Under the pieces are notes generated by a model, which did no database searches, was not told the origin of the DNA, and was given only the letters and a program-made list of their open reading frames with translations. This document shows, in pieces, positions 39,522 through 48,235 of a DNA stretch of 64,000 bases (within the stretch, counting starts at the first letter, position 1; each line of letters begins with the position of its first letter). Made by a program: the position numbers and the translations under genes. Source of the stretch: Sphingosinicella xenopeptidilytica (GTDB taxonomy: Bacteria; Pseudomonadota; Alphaproteobacteria; Sphingomonadales; Sphingomonadaceae). The stretch is taken from positions 496,001 through 560,000 of the forward strand of contig NZ_JBHTIK010000002.1 in the NCBI RefSeq assembly GCF_042676985.1. The letters run 5' to 3'.

Positions 39522-40562
39522 ATGCTGAAGCGTGCGCTGTTTATGGCTCTGGTGCTGGCGTCGGGGACGGCTGCCGCGCAGACGAATGTGCCTCCCGAAG
39601 AGCTTTACGGCCGCTATGCGCCGGGCGGGGACTGTTCGAAGCAGCCGCGCATCGAAGTGGGCAAGGCGGGCGTGGTCATCGATACGGCGGCGGGGCGGCA
39701 GGGGCCGCTTCCCATCGACGTCTGCTATTCCTGCGCGGGCGGCGCGCAGTACGAAGGCATCCAGCGCTGGGTCGGGATCAAGTACGGCAAGGACAAGTGG
39801 GGCGGGGACAACATGCCCGTGATCATGATGTTCAACGCCGAGGAGAAGCGCGGCGCGGTCCAGATCGAGCATGACGATACGCTGAAGACGCCGATCGGCG
39901 CGCCGATGACGCAGGTTGTGCGTGCGAAGCTGTTTCGCCAGTGCGGGGCTGCGGCGCCCGCCGCGCCTTCCGCTGCTGCAGCCAAGCCGGCGCCTGCGGC
40001 GGTTCCTCCGAAGGCGGCTGTGGCCGCGAAAACGCCCGCGGATGGTTTCGCGGCCGTGCTCGGCGGGCTGCTGAAGCCGGGGGACTATCCGGCGAACAGC
40101 TTTTACGACTGGCGGCATATCGAAACCGCACCGCACGTCACGTGGGCGGCGCTGCCGCCCGAGATGCTCGACAAGCCGATGTCGAACGGCGAGTATTTCC
40201 GCCGCGCGGGCATCGCGACCGTCGCCGGGCAGCAAGTGAAGGTGCTTGCGGGCGGCGCGCGCACGATGGTGATGAACCTCTATTTCAAGAACGAGGGGAA
40301 ACCGATCGGTACGCCTGCCCTGCTCGCGGCGCTGAAGGGTGCGGGCTACACAGCGACGCTCGCGCGCTGCCCGAAGCTGAAGGGCCTGAACGCGCCGGTT
40401 TGGTATCGTCTTTCGGCGCCGGGCAAGCGCCCCGGCTATCTGTGGGTGACGGGCGCACGGCCGCCGCAGCAGCCGTGGGAAGGCTTCAGCCTTTCGCTCG
40501 ACGAGGCGATGAAGCCGCTGACCCCGCGCGAGGCGGCGGTCTATACGGACAAATGCGCCTGA
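39522..40562 (+). CDS. Exported protein of unknown function
   Basis: The 346-residue protein has a signal peptide (MLKRALFMALVLASGTAAAQ). A first domain (about 21-140) contains four cysteines, including CSKQP and CYSCAGG. An Ala/Pro-rich linker at about 140-180 joins it to a second domain (about 185-346) with YDWRHIETAPHVTWAALPPEM and two more cysteines. I do not recognise a family. The strong purine site GGGGAAGGGGG precedes the ATG at 39522. The gene is divergent from the DUF885 gene. Confidence 0.75.
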   Translation: MLKRALFMALVLASGTAAAQTNVPPEELYGRYAPGGDCSKQPRIEVGKAGVVIDTAAGRQGPLPIDVCYSCAGGAQYEGIQRWVGIKYGKDKWGGDNMPVIMMFNAEEKRGAVQIEHDDTLKTPIGAPMTQVVRAKLFRQCGAAAPAAPSAAAAKPAPAAVPPKAAVAAKTPADGFAAVLGGLLKPGDYPANSFYDWRHIETAPHVTWAALPPEMLDKPMSNGEYFRRAGIATVAGQQVKVLAGGARTMVMNLYFKNEGKPIGTPALLAALKGAGYTATLARCPKLKGLNAPVWYRLSAPGKRPGYLWVTGARPPQQPWEGFSLSLDEAMKPLTPREAAVYTDKCA

Positions 40563-40661
40563 AAAGCCGCCGCTCGACCTGACGATTTCGCCCGGGTGGC
40601 GGGATGCGCCGCCACCGGTTAAAGTGCCGCTCAAATCCAAGCGTTTTGAGGGAGACGCGTT

Positions 40662-42119
40662 ATGGCGACTGCGGCCATTCTGCCGGGTGAGGCGAAATCC
40701 ATTGAAGCGATGACGGCGCTGCTGGCGCGGCAGCGTGCGGCATTCATGGCGGAATTGCCCGTTGCCGCTGCTGTCCGCAAGGATCGCCTGCGCCGGGCGG
40801 TCGACCTCGTGCTGACGCATCAGGACCGGTTCGTGAAGGCGCTCTCGGAGGATTTCGGCCACCGGAGCGCCGAGCAGACGCTGGTGACGGACATCATGGC
40901 TTCGGTGAAGCCGCTGAAGCACGCGATCAAGCACCTGGACGCGTGGATGCGACCGGAGCGGCGGAAGCTCGATTTCCCGCTCGGCCTGCTCGGCGCGAAG
41001 GCGGAGGTCGTGTATCAGCCCAAGGGCGTCGTCGGCATCATCAGCCCGTGGAACTTCCCGGTGAACCTGACCTTCGGGCCGCTCGCGGGCGTGTTCGCGG
41101 CCGGGAACCGGGCGATGGTGAAGCCGTCTGAATTTACGCCCGTGACTTCCGCGCTGATGGCGGAGCTTGCGGGCCGTGCGTTCGACGAGACGGAACTGGG
41201 CTTCGTCATCGGCGGGCCGGAGGTGGGCAAGGCGTTTTCGGGGCTGGCGTTCGATCACCTGATTTTCACGGGGGCCACGGCGGTCGCGAAGCATATCCTC
41301 CACGCGGCGGCGGAGAACCTCGTGCCGGTGACACTGGAGCTTGGCGGCAAATCGCCCGTGATCGTCTCGCGCAGCGCCGATATCGCGCAGACGACGGAGC
41401 GTGTCGCGCTCGGCAAGATGATGAACGCGGGCCAGATCTGCCTTGCGCCCGATTACCTGCTCGTGCCCAGCGAGAAGGAGGGCGAGGTCGTCGAGGGGCT
41501 GAAGACGGCGGCGGCGAAGATGTATCCGTCGCTCCTCGCCAACGACGACTACACGTCGGTGGTGAACGCGCGCCACCGCGAGCGCCTGCAGGGCCTGCTC
41601 GACGATGCGGCCGCGAAGGGCGCCGAGATCGTCACGGTGAACCCGGCGAACGAGGACTTTTCGAACACCAACTCGAACAAGATGCCGCTCAGCATCGTGC
41701 GCAACGTTTCGGACGACATGCGCGTAATGCAGGAGGAGATTTTCGGGCCGGTGCTGCCGGTGAAGACCTACCGCGAGACGGACGAGGCGGTGGCGTTCGT
41801 GAACGGGCGCGACCGGCCGCTCGGGCTCTATTACTTCGGCACGGACGGTGCGGAGGAGCGGCGCGTGCTGGATCGCACGGTGTCGGGCGGTGTCACGGTG
41901 AACGACGTGATCTTTCACGTGACGGCGGAGGATTTGCCGTTTGGCGGCGTGGGCCCGTCCGGCATGGGGAGCTACCATGGGGCGGACGGTTTCCGCACGT
42001 TCAGCCACGCGAAGAGCGTCTATCGCCAGCCGAAGCTTGACCTTGCGGGCCTCGCGGGCTTGAAACCTCCCTACGGGAAGAAAACCCGCGCCACGCTCGC
42101 AAGGGAACTGAAGCCATGA
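40662..42119 (+). CDS. Coniferyl-aldehyde-dehydrogenase-like enzyme
   Basis: The 485-residue NAD(P)-dependent aldehyde dehydrogenase has the general base Glu226 (TLELGGKSP) and the nucleophile Cys260 (NAGQICLAPDY). The CLAPDY context, rather than CxxxxR, is typical of coniferyl/fatty aldehyde dehydrogenases. It oxidises hydrophobic or aromatic aldehydes. The pirin gene starts inside its stop codon. Confidence 0.9.
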   Translation: MATAAILPGEAKSIEAMTALLARQRAAFMAELPVAAAVRKDRLRRAVDLVLTHQDRFVKALSEDFGHRSAEQTLVTDIMASVKPLKHAIKHLDAWMRPERRKLDFPLGLLGAKAEVVYQPKGVVGIISPWNFPVNLTFGPLAGVFAAGNRAMVKPSEFTPVTSALMAELAGRAFDETELGFVIGGPEVGKAFSGLAFDHLIFTGATAVAKHILHAAAENLVPVTLELGGKSPVIVSRSADIAQTTERVALGKMMNAGQICLAPDYLLVPSEKEGEVVEGLKTAAAKMYPSLLANDDYTSVVNARHRERLQGLLDDAAAKGAEIVTVNPANEDFSNTNSNKMPLSIVRNVSDDMRVMQEEIFGPVLPVKTYRETDEAVAFVNGRDRPLGLYYFGTDGAEERRVLDRTVSGGVTVNDVIFHVTAEDLPFGGVGPSGMGSYHGADGFRTFSHAKSVYRQPKLDLAGLAGLKPPYGKKTRATLARELKP

Positions 42120-43003
42120 TTCTCCGCCGCATCGAAGGCCGCCGCCGTGATCTTGGAGGGGGCTTCGTGGTGCGGCGGGTGCTTCCGGTGGCGGGCCAGC
42201 GCATGGTGGGGCCGTTCATCTTCTGGGACCATTTCGGGCCGGTGGACTATGCGCCCGGCGAGCGTTTCGACGTGCGCCCGCACCCGCACATCAACCTTGC
42301 CACGGTCACCTATTTGTTCGAGGGCGAGATCTTTCATCGGGACTGCCTCGGCAGCGCGCAGGCGATCCGCCCCGGCGCGGTGAACTGGATGACGGCGGGG
42401 CGGGGCATCACGCATTCCGAACGCACCTCGCCGGAAGTGCAGGCGGCGGGCCAGCGCATGGAAGGCATTCAGGCGTGGGTGGCGCTCCCGAAAACGCACG
42501 AGGAGGTGGAGCCGAGCTTCGTGCATCATCCGGCGGACACGCTGCCGGTGATCGAACGGGACGGGGCGCGGCTCACGGTGATCGCGGGCACGGCCTACGG
42601 CAAACAGTCCCCTGTCGGTGTCGTCTGGCCGACGTTCTACGTGGACGTGGATGCTAAGGCGGGCGCCACGATCGATGTCTCCACCGAGCATGAGGAGCGC
42701 GCGATCTATGTGGCGAGCGGCCGCATCGCGCTCACCGGCGGCGAGGTTGCCGAGGAGGCGACGATGCTCGTGCTCGAACCCGGCGCGACGGTGGAATGGA
42801 CGGCGGAGACCGATGCGCGCGTGCTGATGCTCGGCGGCAAGGCGATGGACGGGCCGCGCGAGATTTGGTGGAACTTCGTCTCCTCCCGCCCGGGGCGCAT
42901 CAACCAGGCCATTGAGGACTGGGAGGCTGACCGTTTCGCACACATTCCGGGTGATGACGACGAGCGTATCCCGCTGCCGAACGATCCGCGGCCGAAGACG
43001 TAA
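42116..43003 (+). CDS. Pirin family protein
   Basis: The 295-residue bicupin has the pirin metal-site segment DVRPHPHINLATVTYLFEGE region (His-x-His around residue 58) and GAVNWMTAGRGITHSERTSPE. Bacterial pirins include quercetin-dioxygenase-like enzymes and regulators of metabolism; which applies is unknown. ATGA overlap with the aldehyde dehydrogenase gene suggests a joint role, perhaps in aromatic-compound oxidation, as inference. Confidence 0.92.
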   Translation: MILRRIEGRRRDLGGGFVVRRVLPVAGQRMVGPFIFWDHFGPVDYAPGERFDVRPHPHINLATVTYLFEGEIFHRDCLGSAQAIRPGAVNWMTAGRGITHSERTSPEVQAAGQRMEGIQAWVALPKTHEEVEPSFVHHPADTLPVIERDGARLTVIAGTAYGKQSPVGVVWPTFYVDVDAKAGATIDVSTEHEERAIYVASGRIALTGGEVAEEATMLVLEPGATVEWTAETDARVLMLGGKAMDGPREIWWNFVSSRPGRINQAIEDWEADRFAHIPGDDDERIPLPNDPRPKT

Positions 43004-43102
43004 CGGAGCCCGCCCGGAACGGCTTGTTTTGAACGCATTGGCGCCGTATCGCTGAGCCGCGTCCGGGTATCAGCCGCCCGGTTTCTTGCCGGGATCGCTC
43101 GC

Positions 43103-43867
43103 GTGTTCCAGTCTGTGGGTGTATTTTTCCGTTCCCTGCCCGCGCGGTTTCGCGCGGGGTTCGAGCGGCGCGCCGCGGGCATCCTGTTTGCGCTCTTCAT
43201 CGAAGGGCTGTTGGCACTGCTGCTGCTGACGCTGGTACCCTCGATTTCCGAGAAGGTGGTGCCGATGGCGGTGTTCCGGCTCGACATGATCCGCGATGAA
43301 GAGCCCGAGAGCGAGGCCGAAGCCCCAGAAACGCAAAGCGCCGCCGCGCAGCCGTCGGAGCTGAAATCTCCGCCGAAACCGGTCGAACCCCCGCCGGTTC
43401 CGATCGAACTGCCGGTGATCCAGCTTTCGCGCGAGGAGATGGCGGCAACCGACATCGCGAATCTGCCGCCGCCGACTGCGCCCGCGCCGCGGCCCATGAT
43501 GGGGCCGCCCGCGCCGACGTTTGCCGGCGATAGCCAGCGCGTCGACGGGACGGGGCCGAACGGCGAGCCGCTTTATGCGGCGTCGTGGTACCGCGAGCCC
43601 TATGACGACGAACTGGCCGGCTATCTTTCGACGGCGCGGGGGCCGGGGTGGGGCCTCATCGCGTGCCGCACGGTGCAGGATTTCCGCGTCGAGGATTGCG
43701 TGGCGCTCGGTGAATACCCGCAGGGCTCGAACATCGCACGCTCGGTGCTCGCCGCCGCGTGGCAGTTCCGCGTGCGCCCGCCGCAGATCGGCGGACGGGC
43801 GATGATCGGCGAATGGGTGCGCATCCGCATCGACTATGGTCTCGAACGGCGCGCGGCGCGTCACTAG
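43103..43867 (+). CDS. TonB-like single-span membrane protein
   Basis: The 254-residue protein has one transmembrane helix at about residues 26-47, an acidic then Pro-rich periplasmic linker (about residues 62-145, with repeated KPVEPPPVP-type runs), and a C-terminal domain of about 90 residues. The layout copies TonB, but the C-terminus (IACRTVQDFRVEDCVALGEYP) has two cysteines and does not show the usual TonB YP-x-A-x-x-x-x-x-G start. It could be a divergent energy-transducing protein. The start is GTG at 43103; the frame does not support a better one. Confidence 0.65.
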   Translation: MFQSVGVFFRSLPARFRAGFERRAAGILFALFIEGLLALLLLTLVPSISEKVVPMAVFRLDMIRDEEPESEAEAPETQSAAAQPSELKSPPKPVEPPPVPIELPVIQLSREEMAATDIANLPPPTAPAPRPMMGPPAPTFAGDSQRVDGTGPNGEPLYAASWYREPYDDELAGYLSTARGPGWGLIACRTVQDFRVEDCVALGEYPQGSNIARSVLAAAWQFRVRPPQIGGRAMIGEWVRIRIDYGLERRAARH

Positions 43868-43879
43868 GGCCTAAAAAGA

Positions 43880-43911
43880 AAACGGCGGCCCTTTCGGACC
43901 GCCGTTTCTTT
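43880..43911. terminator. Bidirectional terminator
   Basis: AAACGGCGG pairs with CCGCCGTTT around a CTTTCGG-type loop. T-rich tails follow on both strands (TTTCTTTC on plus; TTTTCTTTTT on minus), fitting its place between convergent genes. Confidence 0.88.
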
Positions 43912-43928
43912 CAGCGTATGAGGCCGGT

Positions 43929-44618
43929 TTACTTCGCCTTGCGGCGGCGCGCTGCGCCGAGGCCGGCGAGGCCGAGGCCGAAGAGGGCCAGCGCAGCCGG
44001 TTCCGGTGTGTCGACGGGCGGCGGCGGGATCAGATCGCCGGTGATGAGGACGTTGTCGATCTTCACCCAGTCTTCCCTGTCGTCCCAAGACTTCGTCTTC
44101 CACTTCGTGCACTTGCCCTTGCGGTCGTATTTCGTGCACTCGACGGTGGAGTAAGAGTTGTTCTTCGAGACAAGCTTGAAGATGAGGTCGAGCCCAGCGA
44201 CGTCCTCGACATCGAGCGCGAGCGATACGTTGTACCAGTTCCACGCGCTATCGAGCGAAACCGAATAGACGAGATCGCCGAAGTAGACCTCGAGCACGTC
44301 GCCGGCTTCGGTTTCCCAGGGCTTGTACTGGAACGACAGCACGATGTTCTCATAGCCCGTGAGGTCGATGTCGTTCTGCGTCGCCGTGACTTCGCCGGCG
44401 GGAGTCTGCTTCAGGCGCAGCACCTGGTCGCCAGCGCCGCGGCCGAAGAGATCGACTTCGCTCGTGTGGTTTTCAACCCAGCCGTTGCCGACCGTGCCGT
44501 GAACACCACGGTTGAAATTGTCCTGGAACAGAGTGGTCGCGTTCGCCGCGGTTGCGCCGGCCAGAAGGCCGATGGTCAGTGCAGAACCGAGCAGGTTCCG
44601 GATCATCGTCGAACGCAT
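43929..44618 (-). CDS. PEP-CTERM-sorted exported protein
   Basis: The 229-residue protein has a signal peptide (cleavage near ANATT), a beta-rich body resembling a carbohydrate-binding jelly roll (LFQDNFNRGVHGTVGNGW start), and a C-terminal sorting signal: the PEP motif (TPEPAALALFG), a hydrophobic helix and a basic tail (ARRRKAK). Such tails are processed by exosortase for surface or exopolysaccharide-associated display. No exosortase gene is in the window. The ATG at 44618 has GGAG six bases upstream; an ATG at 44630 is less well placed. A sigma-54 promoter match lies upstream. Confidence 0.9.
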   Translation of the reverse strand: MRSTMIRNLLGSALTIGLLAGATAANATTLFQDNFNRGVHGTVGNGWVENHTSEVDLFGRGAGDQVLRLKQTPAGEVTATQNDIDLTGYENIVLSFQYKPWETEAGDVLEVYFGDLVYSVSLDSAWNWYNVSLALDVEDVAGLDLIFKLVSKNNSYSTVECTKYDRKGKCTKWKTKSWDDREDWVKIDNVLITGDLIPPPPVDTPEPAALALFGLGLAGLGAARRRKAK

Positions 44619-44630
44619 CAGAATCTCCAT

Positions 44631-44971
44631 AACGTCAAAGTAACGAGCTTGACCTTGTTATACAAATGCCTAGCACGAACCGTGCCACCCAAGCTCTTTC
44701 AACGAATTTTATGGTTAATCATGTTTCGGTGTCGTAACTTTGTAATATATCCCGACACTGTTTTGGATTGATACGAAGTTGGGTTTCCGGGCTGCAAATT
44801 TGCCCGTGCGATGGCGCAATTGAGCAAATTGATGGCCTGTTTCGATAAGCGGCCCGGCCATGCCGCCTCTATGACAAGGGTATGGATGGGCGCTTTCCGG
44901 CACGCTTGTGGGCGATGCGCTCGTCGGTGGTGGGCGGCTGATCTTCGAATTGCCCTGAGGAGACAAAGCGG
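44631..44971. other. 341-bp intergenic region between divergent genes
   Basis: No gene is visible. The left part is AT-rich and contains the sigma-54 promoter match for the PEP-CTERM gene. The middle (about 44700-44770) is markedly AT-rich with several TAAT/ATTA words. The right part is GC-rich and ends with the GAGGAGA site of the PepSY gene. Confidence 0.6.
44672..44687 (-). promoter_or_regulatory. Sigma-54 promoter match upstream of the PEP-CTERM gene
   Basis: On the minus strand TGGCACGGTTCGTGCT matches the -24/-12 consensus TGGCACG-N4-TTGCW with one mismatch (GTGC for TTGC) and exact spacing of GG and GC. It implies a leader of about 40 nt to the ATG at 44618. PEP-CTERM genes in other Proteobacteria are known sigma-54 targets. 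The centre is also a short palindrome, GCACG-3 nt-CGTGC. Confidence 0.6.
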
Positions 44972-46042
44972 ATGACGCTGAAAGCAAATCTGATCCGCTG
45001 GCACCGCTGGGCAGGCCTTGCAGCGGCGGCGTTCTGGCTTGTGCAGGCGCTGACCGGCGTGCTGATCGTCTTTCACTGGGAAATCCGGGATGCATTCATC
45101 CCCGGCGCGCATCGGCAGACCGATCTTGCCGCGATCGAACGCACGGTTGGGCAATTGACTCCCGAAGGTTCGGGCGCGCGGCTCGGCTCGATCTGGACGG
45201 GCGCGGGTGCGCCCGATCGCTACGATGTGAGCATTACAGGCGATACACCGGAGGCAAGTCGCAGCGTCCGCATCGACGGGGCAGGGCAGATCCTCGTGGA
45301 CGGTGATTACACGGGGCCGGCGGCGTGGACGACGCCTCTGGTGCTGATCCACCACAATCTGCTCGCCGGAGACACGGGAAGCTGGATCGTGGGGATCAGC
45401 GGCGTCCTGCTCGTTACCAATATTCTTTCCGGGCTCTATATCGCCTGGCCGAAGCGCGGCCAGTGGGGGCGTGCGCTGCGCGTGCAGCGCAAGGGCCAGG
45501 CGGCGGTACGCCACTACAGCTGGCACCGGGCGCTCGGCCTGATCGTGGGTGTTCCGGCGCTCGCGAGCATCACGGCAGGCGTGCTGCTGACCTTCGCGGG
45601 CGGCGTCGAGCGTATCGTACAGCCGGCGCCGATCGCGGCGCCTGCGGATGCGCCGGCGGGGGCGGCGAGCGTGGGCCTTGCCGCAGCGGCGGGAACCGCG
45701 CTTGCGGCCTATCCGGGATCAACGCTCGCGGCGGTCTATGCGCCGGATGGCGAACGACCTGTGTGGCAGATCCGCGTGACGCAGCCTGATGAGGCGCGGC
45801 GGGCTTACGGGGCGACGCGCGTGTTCGTGAGCGCGGTGGACGGCCGCATCCTCGCGCGCTTCGATGCGTTGGATGCTGCGCCCAGCCGTGCGTTCGTGGA
45901 CGGGCTGTTCCCGTTCCACACAGGCGAGATGGGTGGGCTTGCCGGGCGTATCGCAGTCGCGGCGATCGGCGCGTGGCTCGTGACGATGATCATTGTCGGC
46001 GTCCTGCTCTGGGCGGCGCGGCGAAAGGTGAGGGCACGATGA
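44972..46042 (+). CDS. PepSY-associated transmembrane protein
   Basis: The 356-residue inner-membrane protein has four transmembrane helices (about 13-35, 138-158, 190-210 and 330-350) and conserved histidines at helix ends (IRWHRWAG, LIHHNLLAGD, YSWHRALG), typical of the PepSY_TM family, often called iron-regulated membrane proteins and found near TonB receptors. A siderophore reductase-like role is often proposed for such proteins. A GAGGAGA site precedes the ATG. ATGA overlap with the next gene. Confidence 0.87.
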   Translation: MTLKANLIRWHRWAGLAAAAFWLVQALTGVLIVFHWEIRDAFIPGAHRQTDLAAIERTVGQLTPEGSGARLGSIWTGAGAPDRYDVSITGDTPEASRSVRIDGAGQILVDGDYTGPAAWTTPLVLIHHNLLAGDTGSWIVGISGVLLVTNILSGLYIAWPKRGQWGRALRVQRKGQAAVRHYSWHRALGLIVGVPALASITAGVLLTFAGGVERIVQPAPIAAPADAPAGAASVGLAAAAGTALAAYPGSTLAAVYAPDGERPVWQIRVTQPDEARRAYGATRVFVSAVDGRILARFDALDAAPSRAFVDGLFPFHTGEMGGLAGRIAVAAIGAWLVTMIIVGVLLWAARRKVRAR

Positions 46043-46635
46043 GCGTTTTCATTCCGCGTGCTCAGGGCGATATCGCGGCGCTGATCGCCGCGCATCCGCT
46101 GGCGTGGATCGTCTCGAACGGGCCAGCGGGCTTCGTTTCGACGCCGCTGCCGCTTCTTGCCGAATGCGACGGCGAGGGGCGGGTGGTTGCGCTGTTCGGC
46201 CATTTCGCGAAGCGCAACCCGCACGTGGCGGCGCTGGAAGCCGATCCGCGCGCCGCGATCCTGTTTCAGGGCGCAGAGGGCTATGTGTCGCCGCGTCTCG
46301 TCTCCAATCCGACATGGGGCCCGACGTGGAACTATGCCGTCGTGCGCTTCGAGACCGAGGTGGTGTTCGTGCCCGACGAAACGCCGAGCGCGGTCGAGCG
46401 GCTGGCCGCGCATCTCGAAGGCACCGGCCCCGGCGCGTGGACGGTCGCGGAGATGGGCGCACGCGCGGTGCCGATGCTGGACCATATCGTCGCCTTCCGC
46501 GCGTGGGTGCTTTCGGAGCAGGCGACGTTCAAGCTGGGGCAGGACGAGAGCGCGCAGACCTTCGCGGAAATCGTGGAGCGCCACCCCAATGCGGCGCTCG
46601 CGGATGCGATGCGCGGGGCGGCCCGGAAGGAATGA
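46039..46635 (+). CDS. FMN-binding PaiB-like protein
   Basis: The 198-residue protein has the FMN-binding split-barrel fold of the PaiB/negative transcriptional regulator family: HPLAWIVSNGPAGFVSTPLPLLAE, GHFAKRNPH and PTWNYAVVR are characteristic. B. subtilis PaiB affects sporulation and protease genes; in most bacteria the role is unknown. The ATG at 46039 overlaps the PepSY gene's TGA; the frame is open further upstream inside that gene. Confidence 0.88.
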   Translation: MSVFIPRAQGDIAALIAAHPLAWIVSNGPAGFVSTPLPLLAECDGEGRVVALFGHFAKRNPHVAALEADPRAAILFQGAEGYVSPRLVSNPTWGPTWNYAVVRFETEVVFVPDETPSAVERLAAHLEGTGPGAWTVAEMGARAVPMLDHIVAFRAWVLSEQATFKLGQDESAQTFAEIVERHPNAALADAMRGAARKE

Positions 46636-46707
46636 CGCCCGGCCCGATTGCGTGGGCGGGCACGCGCCGGCGGCAGTAAGCTGGCGCATCCTTGGGGGAT
46701 TGAAGCC

Positions 46708-48231
46708 ATGGCGCGTGCGCCGACCCGATATCTGATCCGCAAGCCGCTCGCCGACGTGCGCAGCGATATCGACCGCCACGGTCTTCACCGTGCTCTCGGC
46801 CCCGTGCATCTCGTGCTCATCGGCATCGGCTGCATCATCGGCGCGGGCGTCTATGTGATGACCGGCACGGCGGCGGCGAACTATGCCGGTCCGGCGGTGA
46901 TGCTGTCGTTCGTGTTCGCGGGGCTCGCCTGCGCGTTCACAGGGCTTTGCTACGCCGAGCTTTCCTCGACGCTGCCGGTTTCGGGTGCCTCCTACAGCTA
47001 TGCCTATGCCGCGCTTGGCGAGGCCTTCGCGTGGGGGCTCGGCTGGATGCTGATGCTCGAACTCGGGCTCGCCGGGTCCGCGCTTGCGGTGGGCGTTTCG
47101 GGGTATCTCGTCAGCCTGCTCGGGGATTTCGGCATTCATATCCCGGCGGTTCTGGCGACGCCGTTCATCCGGCCCGCAGCGGGCGAGGCGGGCACCGCGT
47201 TCGTGACCGGCGGCGGTATCAATCTCGTCGCAACGGCGGCGGTGCTGCTGTTTGCCTTCATCCTGGTGCGCGGCGTTTCGCAGTCCGCGACGATCAACGC
47301 CATCATGGTCACCGTGAAGGTCGGCGTGCTCATCGCCTTCATCATCTTCGGCCTGCCGCATGTCGACCCGGCGAACTGGAAGCCGTTCATCCCCGAGAAC
47401 GAGGGTGGCTTCACTTACGGCTGGGCAGGCGTGCTGCGCGGCGCCTCGATCCTGTTCTTCGCCTATCTCGGCTTCGAGGCAGTGGCGACCGCCGCGCTCG
47501 AGGCGAAGAAGCCGCAGCGCGATATCCCGATCGGCATCCTCGGCGCGCTCGCCATCGCGACGATCGTCTACATGGCGGTGGCGGCGGTGCTCACCGGCCT
47601 CGTCTCCTACAAGATGCTGAACGTGCCCGATCCGGTTGCCGTCGCCGTTTCGGCGATCGGGATGCCGGTGCTCAGCATCGTCATCAAGGTGGGTGCGCTC
47701 ACCGGGCTCTGTTCCGTGCTGATGGTGAACACCTACGCGCATTCGCGTGTATGCTATGCGATGTCGACGGACGGGCTCCTGCCACCGCTGTTCAGCCGCG
47801 TGCACGCGCGCTTCCGCACGCCGCACCAAGGCACGTGGTTCGTCGCACTGGCGGCGGGTATCGCCGCTGCGTTCCTGCCGATCTCGATGCTTGGCGATCT
47901 CGTCAGCCTCGGCACGGGCTGCGTGTTCATCACCGTGGCGATCAGCGTCATCTGGCTGCGCAGCACGCAGCCGGATCTGCCGCGCCCGTTCCGCGTGCCC
48001 TTTGGCAGCATCCGCATCGGGAACCTCTGGCTCGGCGTGGTGCCGATGCTCGCGTTCGCCTTCAGCGTCCTCATGATGGCGCCGGTGGTGCTCGACATCA
48101 TCCGCAAGGCGATGGTCGGGGAGTGGCTGCCTGCCACCATTCTCGGCCTCTATATCGCCTTCGGCATCGCCTTCTACCTTCTCTACGGCGTGCGCCATTC
48201 GCGCCTGCGCCGCACCCTTTCGGAAGCCTGA
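46708..48231 (+). CDS. APC-family amino-acid permease
   Basis: The 507-residue protein has at least 12 transmembrane helices and the APC signature IGCIIGAGVYVMTGTAAANYAGP region in helix 1, plus FFAYLGFEAVATAALEAKKPQRDIP. It resembles cationic amino-acid transporters (CAT/YfnA-like). It probably imports amino acids. The ATG at 46708 follows GGGGGA; the frame opens further upstream. The esterase gene begins 4 nt after its stop. Confidence 0.92.
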   Translation: MARAPTRYLIRKPLADVRSDIDRHGLHRALGPVHLVLIGIGCIIGAGVYVMTGTAAANYAGPAVMLSFVFAGLACAFTGLCYAELSSTLPVSGASYSYAYAALGEAFAWGLGWMLMLELGLAGSALAVGVSGYLVSLLGDFGIHIPAVLATPFIRPAAGEAGTAFVTGGGINLVATAAVLLFAFILVRGVSQSATINAIMVTVKVGVLIAFIIFGLPHVDPANWKPFIPENEGGFTYGWAGVLRGASILFFAYLGFEAVATAALEAKKPQRDIPIGILGALAIATIVYMAVAAVLTGLVSYKMLNVPDPVAVAVSAIGMPVLSIVIKVGALTGLCSVLMVNTYAHSRVCYAMSTDGLLPPLFSRVHARFRTPHQGTWFVALAAGIAAAFLPISMLGDLVSLGTGCVFITVAISVIWLRSTQPDLPRPFRVPFGSIRIGNLWLGVVPMLAFAFSVLMMAPVVLDIIRKAMVGEWLPATILGLYIAFGIAFYLLYGVRHSRLRRTLSEA

Positions 48232-48235
48232 ACCC

